NCBI GenBank assembly: GCA_011524615.1
Contig: WTJZ01000210.1
Coordinates: forward strand, 1-14,825
Length of the DNA: 14,825 bases
Direction of reading: 5' to 3'
Source: Akkermansiaceae bacterium
Lineage (GTDB): Bacteria > Verrucomicrobiota > Verrucomicrobiia > Verrucomicrobiales > Akkermansiaceae
Position numbers and translations under genes: made by a program. This document shows, piece after piece, positions 13,431 through 14,825 of this stretch (positions are counted from its first letter, which is position 1; each line of letters begins with the position of its first letter). The notes under the pieces were generated by a model, which ran no database searches, was not told the origin of the DNA, and worked only from the letters and a program-made list of their open reading frames with translations.

Positions 13431-13470
13431 AGGCTTGTCCGCTACAGCAGTTCAGGATAGGGCTAATCCT

Positions 13471-13908
13471 ATGAGCGAATGGTATTATACATGTGAGGGC
13501 AAAGAGCTAGGGCCGATCTCTAATGAGGAACTCGAGGCTAAGCTCTCTTCTGGTGAATTAGGAGAGTCGACCACAGTTTGGCGAGAAGGCATGTCTGACT
13601 GGGTGTCTGTATCAGATCGTCCGGCATCTGAGGTCGTAGAGGAGCCTGCTGCTGAGTTAACTCGTATGCCAGAGCAAGGAAAGTGGGAGCTCATGGCGTT
13701 GGCGAGTTGTGTACTGTTCTTTGTGACGCCTTTCCCGATCATTGCCTTTATCTCGGCGCTCCAGGCGAATAATGCCTATAAGGATGGACGCATGGAAGAT
13801 GCGGTGAAGAAGCTCCATAATACGAAGCGCCTTCTCCTCGTCAGTGTTGGCCTTGGGGTCGTAATCTACGGAGTGGCGATCGCTTATCTATCTGGAGCAT
13901 TTGCGTAG
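13471..13908 (+). CDS. GYF_2 domain protein with two membrane helices (CD225-like)
   Basis: 145 residues from the ATG at 13471. A longer frame from a GTG at 13393 exists, but its extra 26 residues resemble nothing and overlap the promoter region, so the ATG is preferred. The N-terminal GYF_2 (DUF4339) domain (about 3-48) shows W4-YY, GPIS (14-17), LEAKLSSGEL and VWREGMSDWVSV. Members are thought to be protein-interaction modules, often joined to bacterial membrane domains. An acidic linker (50-70) is followed by a hydrophobic segment (about 73-96), the cytosol-like loop ALQANNAYKDGRMEDAVKKL (97-116), and a second helix (about 120-141). That hairpin with its A-x-GR-x-EDA-x-K loop resembles the CD225/dispanin family. 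Divergent from fabD. Function unknown. Confidence 0.87.
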   Translation: MSEWYYTCEGKELGPISNEELEAKLSSGELGESTTVWREGMSDWVSVSDRPASEVVEEPAAELTRMPEQGKWELMALASCVLFFVTPFPIIAFISALQANNAYKDGRMEDAVKKLHNTKRLLLVSVGLGVVIYGVAIAYLSGAFA

Positions 13909-13975
13909 ACGACTAGCGGAGGCGGTATCTGAGATTTTGATTGAGTGATTCGGCAGAGAGCTTAAGATAGATGTC

Positions 13976-14825
13976 ATGAGTACGGCGGTGTTTGTGAATC
14001 CCTTTACCGACTTTGGGTTTAAGAAGATCTTTGGTCAGGAGGCCTCCTTGGTTTCGCTGAAGGGGTTTCTGAACTCGCTCCTGCCTGCTCACCATCAGAT
14101 CAAGGAGCTAAGCTTCTCTAAGAATGAGGCGCTTCCGCGCGAGGAACTCGAGCGTAAGGCCATCTTTGATCTCCTCTGTGTGAGTGAATCGGGCACTACC
14201 TTTCTCGTAGAGCTCCAGAAGCAAAAGCAGAATTACTTTCGCGACCGCTCGCTCTATTACTCCTCGTTCCCAATACAGGAGCAGGCTAAGCGTGGGGATT
14301 GGAACTTCAAGCTTCACCCTGTGTATTGTATAGGCATTTTAGATTTCTGTTTTGATTATGCAGATGATGAAGAGGGACAGGGTGACATCATCCACACTGT
14401 ACAGCTCAAGGATCAGCGGAATAAGGTCTTCAATGAGAATCTGAACTTCATCTATCTCGAGGTGCCGAACTTTGACAAGGGGCTCGGAGAGCTGGAGAAT
14501 GCGCAGGAGCGATGGTTATACTTCTTCAAGTATCTTGACCAGCTCGATGAAATACCGGCCGAGTTTGTGGGAGAGGAAGCGTTCGAGGCGGCCTTTGAGA
14601 GTGCAGCCCTACCAAAGATGAGTGCGAGCGAGTATGCGGCATATCAGCAGAGTCTGAAGACATATCGAGATCTGAAGAATGTCATCGATACGGCTGTCGA
14701 CGAAGGGTGGGATGAAGGTCACGCCGTAGGCCATGCAGAGGGCCATGCCGAAGGTAAAGCTGAGGGGTTGGCTGAAGGCAAGGCCGTAGCGTTAGAGGGC
14801 GCACTCAATAGGTTGATAGCAAGCG
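13976..14825 (+). CDS. Rpn family recombination-promoting nuclease / putative transposase, 3' end cut by the window
   Basis: 283 codons are open to the window edge, with no stop seen. The N-terminus FVNPFTDFGFKKIFGQE (6-22) is the family's hallmark block. The PD-(D/E)XK nuclease residues are D65 (KAIFDLLC) and E79-x-Q81 (FLVELQKQKQ), the E-x-Q form usual for this family. A middle part with QEQAKRGDW and VYCIGILDF and a helical stretch (about 215-241) lead to a repeat tail (242-269). E. coli Rpn proteins are nucleases that promote RecA-independent recombination and have been implicated in phage defence. The family is abundant and often multicopy. The ATG at 13976 is the first in frame after a stop at 13946; a clear Shine-Dalgarno is missing. 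It begins 67 nt after the GYF_2 gene. No terminal inverted repeats are visible, as expected, since the family is not a classical insertion sequence. Confidence 0.9.
   Translation, partial: MSTAVFVNPFTDFGFKKIFGQEASLVSLKGFLNSLLPAHHQIKELSFSKNEALPREELERKAIFDLLCVSESGTTFLVELQKQKQNYFRDRSLYYSSFPIQEQAKRGDWNFKLHPVYCIGILDFCFDYADDEEGQGDIIHTVQLKDQRNKVFNENLNFIYLEVPNFDKGLGELENAQERWLYFFKYLDQLDEIPAEFVGEEAFEAAFESAALPKMSASEYAAYQQSLKTYRDLKNVIDTAVDEGWDEGHAVGHAEGHAEGKAEGLAEGKAVALEGALNRLIAS
14699..14782 (+). repeat. 12-nt / tetrapeptide repeat in the Rpn C-terminus
   Basis: Seven consecutive four-residue units of the form [DA][EV]G[WHKL] (residues 242-269: DEGW, DEGH, AVGH, AEGH, AEGK, AEGL, AEGK) are encoded by degenerate 12-nt units such as GCAGAGGGCCAT and GCCGAAGGTAAA. 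A Gly at every fourth position is common in the C-terminal tails of Rpn proteins. Third-base variation between units shows that the array is not freshly duplicated. Confidence 0.85.

Noticed and set aside
13393..13470. N-terminal extension of the GYF_2 gene from a GTG start
   Set aside because: The 26 extra residues match nothing, overlap the candidate promoters of fabD and of this gene, and the GYF_2 domain begins right after the ATG at 13471.
13976..14825. A complete insertion sequence around the Rpn gene
   Set aside because: No terminal inverted repeats or target-site duplication are visible on the left side, and Rpn-family genes usually lack them; the right side is beyond the window.

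Overview
The window looks like chromosomal DNA of a Gram-negative bacterium, most likely a member of the Verrucomicrobiota (Opitutae-like). This is inferred from four things: a PEP-CTERM exported protein; a CMP-Kdo synthetase, which implies lipopolysaccharide; two membrane-anchored Ser-rich proteins with FG motifs and VWA or PA14-like domains of a style I associate with that phylum; and an almost complete lack of Shine-Dalgarno sequences. No taxonomic marker such as rRNA is present, so the assignment is tentative.

Layout. Positions 1-204 hold no gene, only the intrinsic terminator of the first gene. On the minus strand follow a PEP-CTERM protein (205-864) and an ArsS-type radical SAM protein (985-1968). 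A 313-nt divergent intergenic region (1969-2281) carries a perfect 12-bp palindrome. Next is a convergent pair: a PA14-like membrane protein (2282-3460, +) and a VWA membrane protein (3480-4544, -). They share a homologous N-terminal anchor and linker of about 145 residues but have unrelated C-terminal domains. This pair is the most unusual thing in the window.

Positions 4769-8294 are a tight minus-strand operon, kdsB-pyrG-glycosyltransferase. CTP synthase makes the CTP that KdsB uses to activate Kdo, and the glycosyltransferase may act on the same envelope glycan. Divergent from it is nusA-infB-rbfA (8555-12336, +), a transcription/translation operon without rimP upstream or truB downstream. 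It is preceded by a leader with three consecutive hairpins, the last terminator-like. A strong bidirectional terminator separates rbfA from convergent fabD (12440-13369, -). Divergent from fabD is a small GYF_2 plus two-TM (CD225-like) protein (13471-13908, +). The right edge holds the first 283 codons of an Rpn-family PD-(D/E)XK nuclease/putative transposase, whose C-terminus is a tetrapeptide repeat cut by the window end.

Housekeeping assignments (pyrG, kdsB, nusA, infB, rbfA, fabD) are secure. ArsS and Rpn are well supported by motifs. The functions of the PA14/VWA pair, the GYF_2 protein and the PEP-CTERM protein are unknown. No tRNA, rRNA, CRISPR array or complete insertion sequence was seen.
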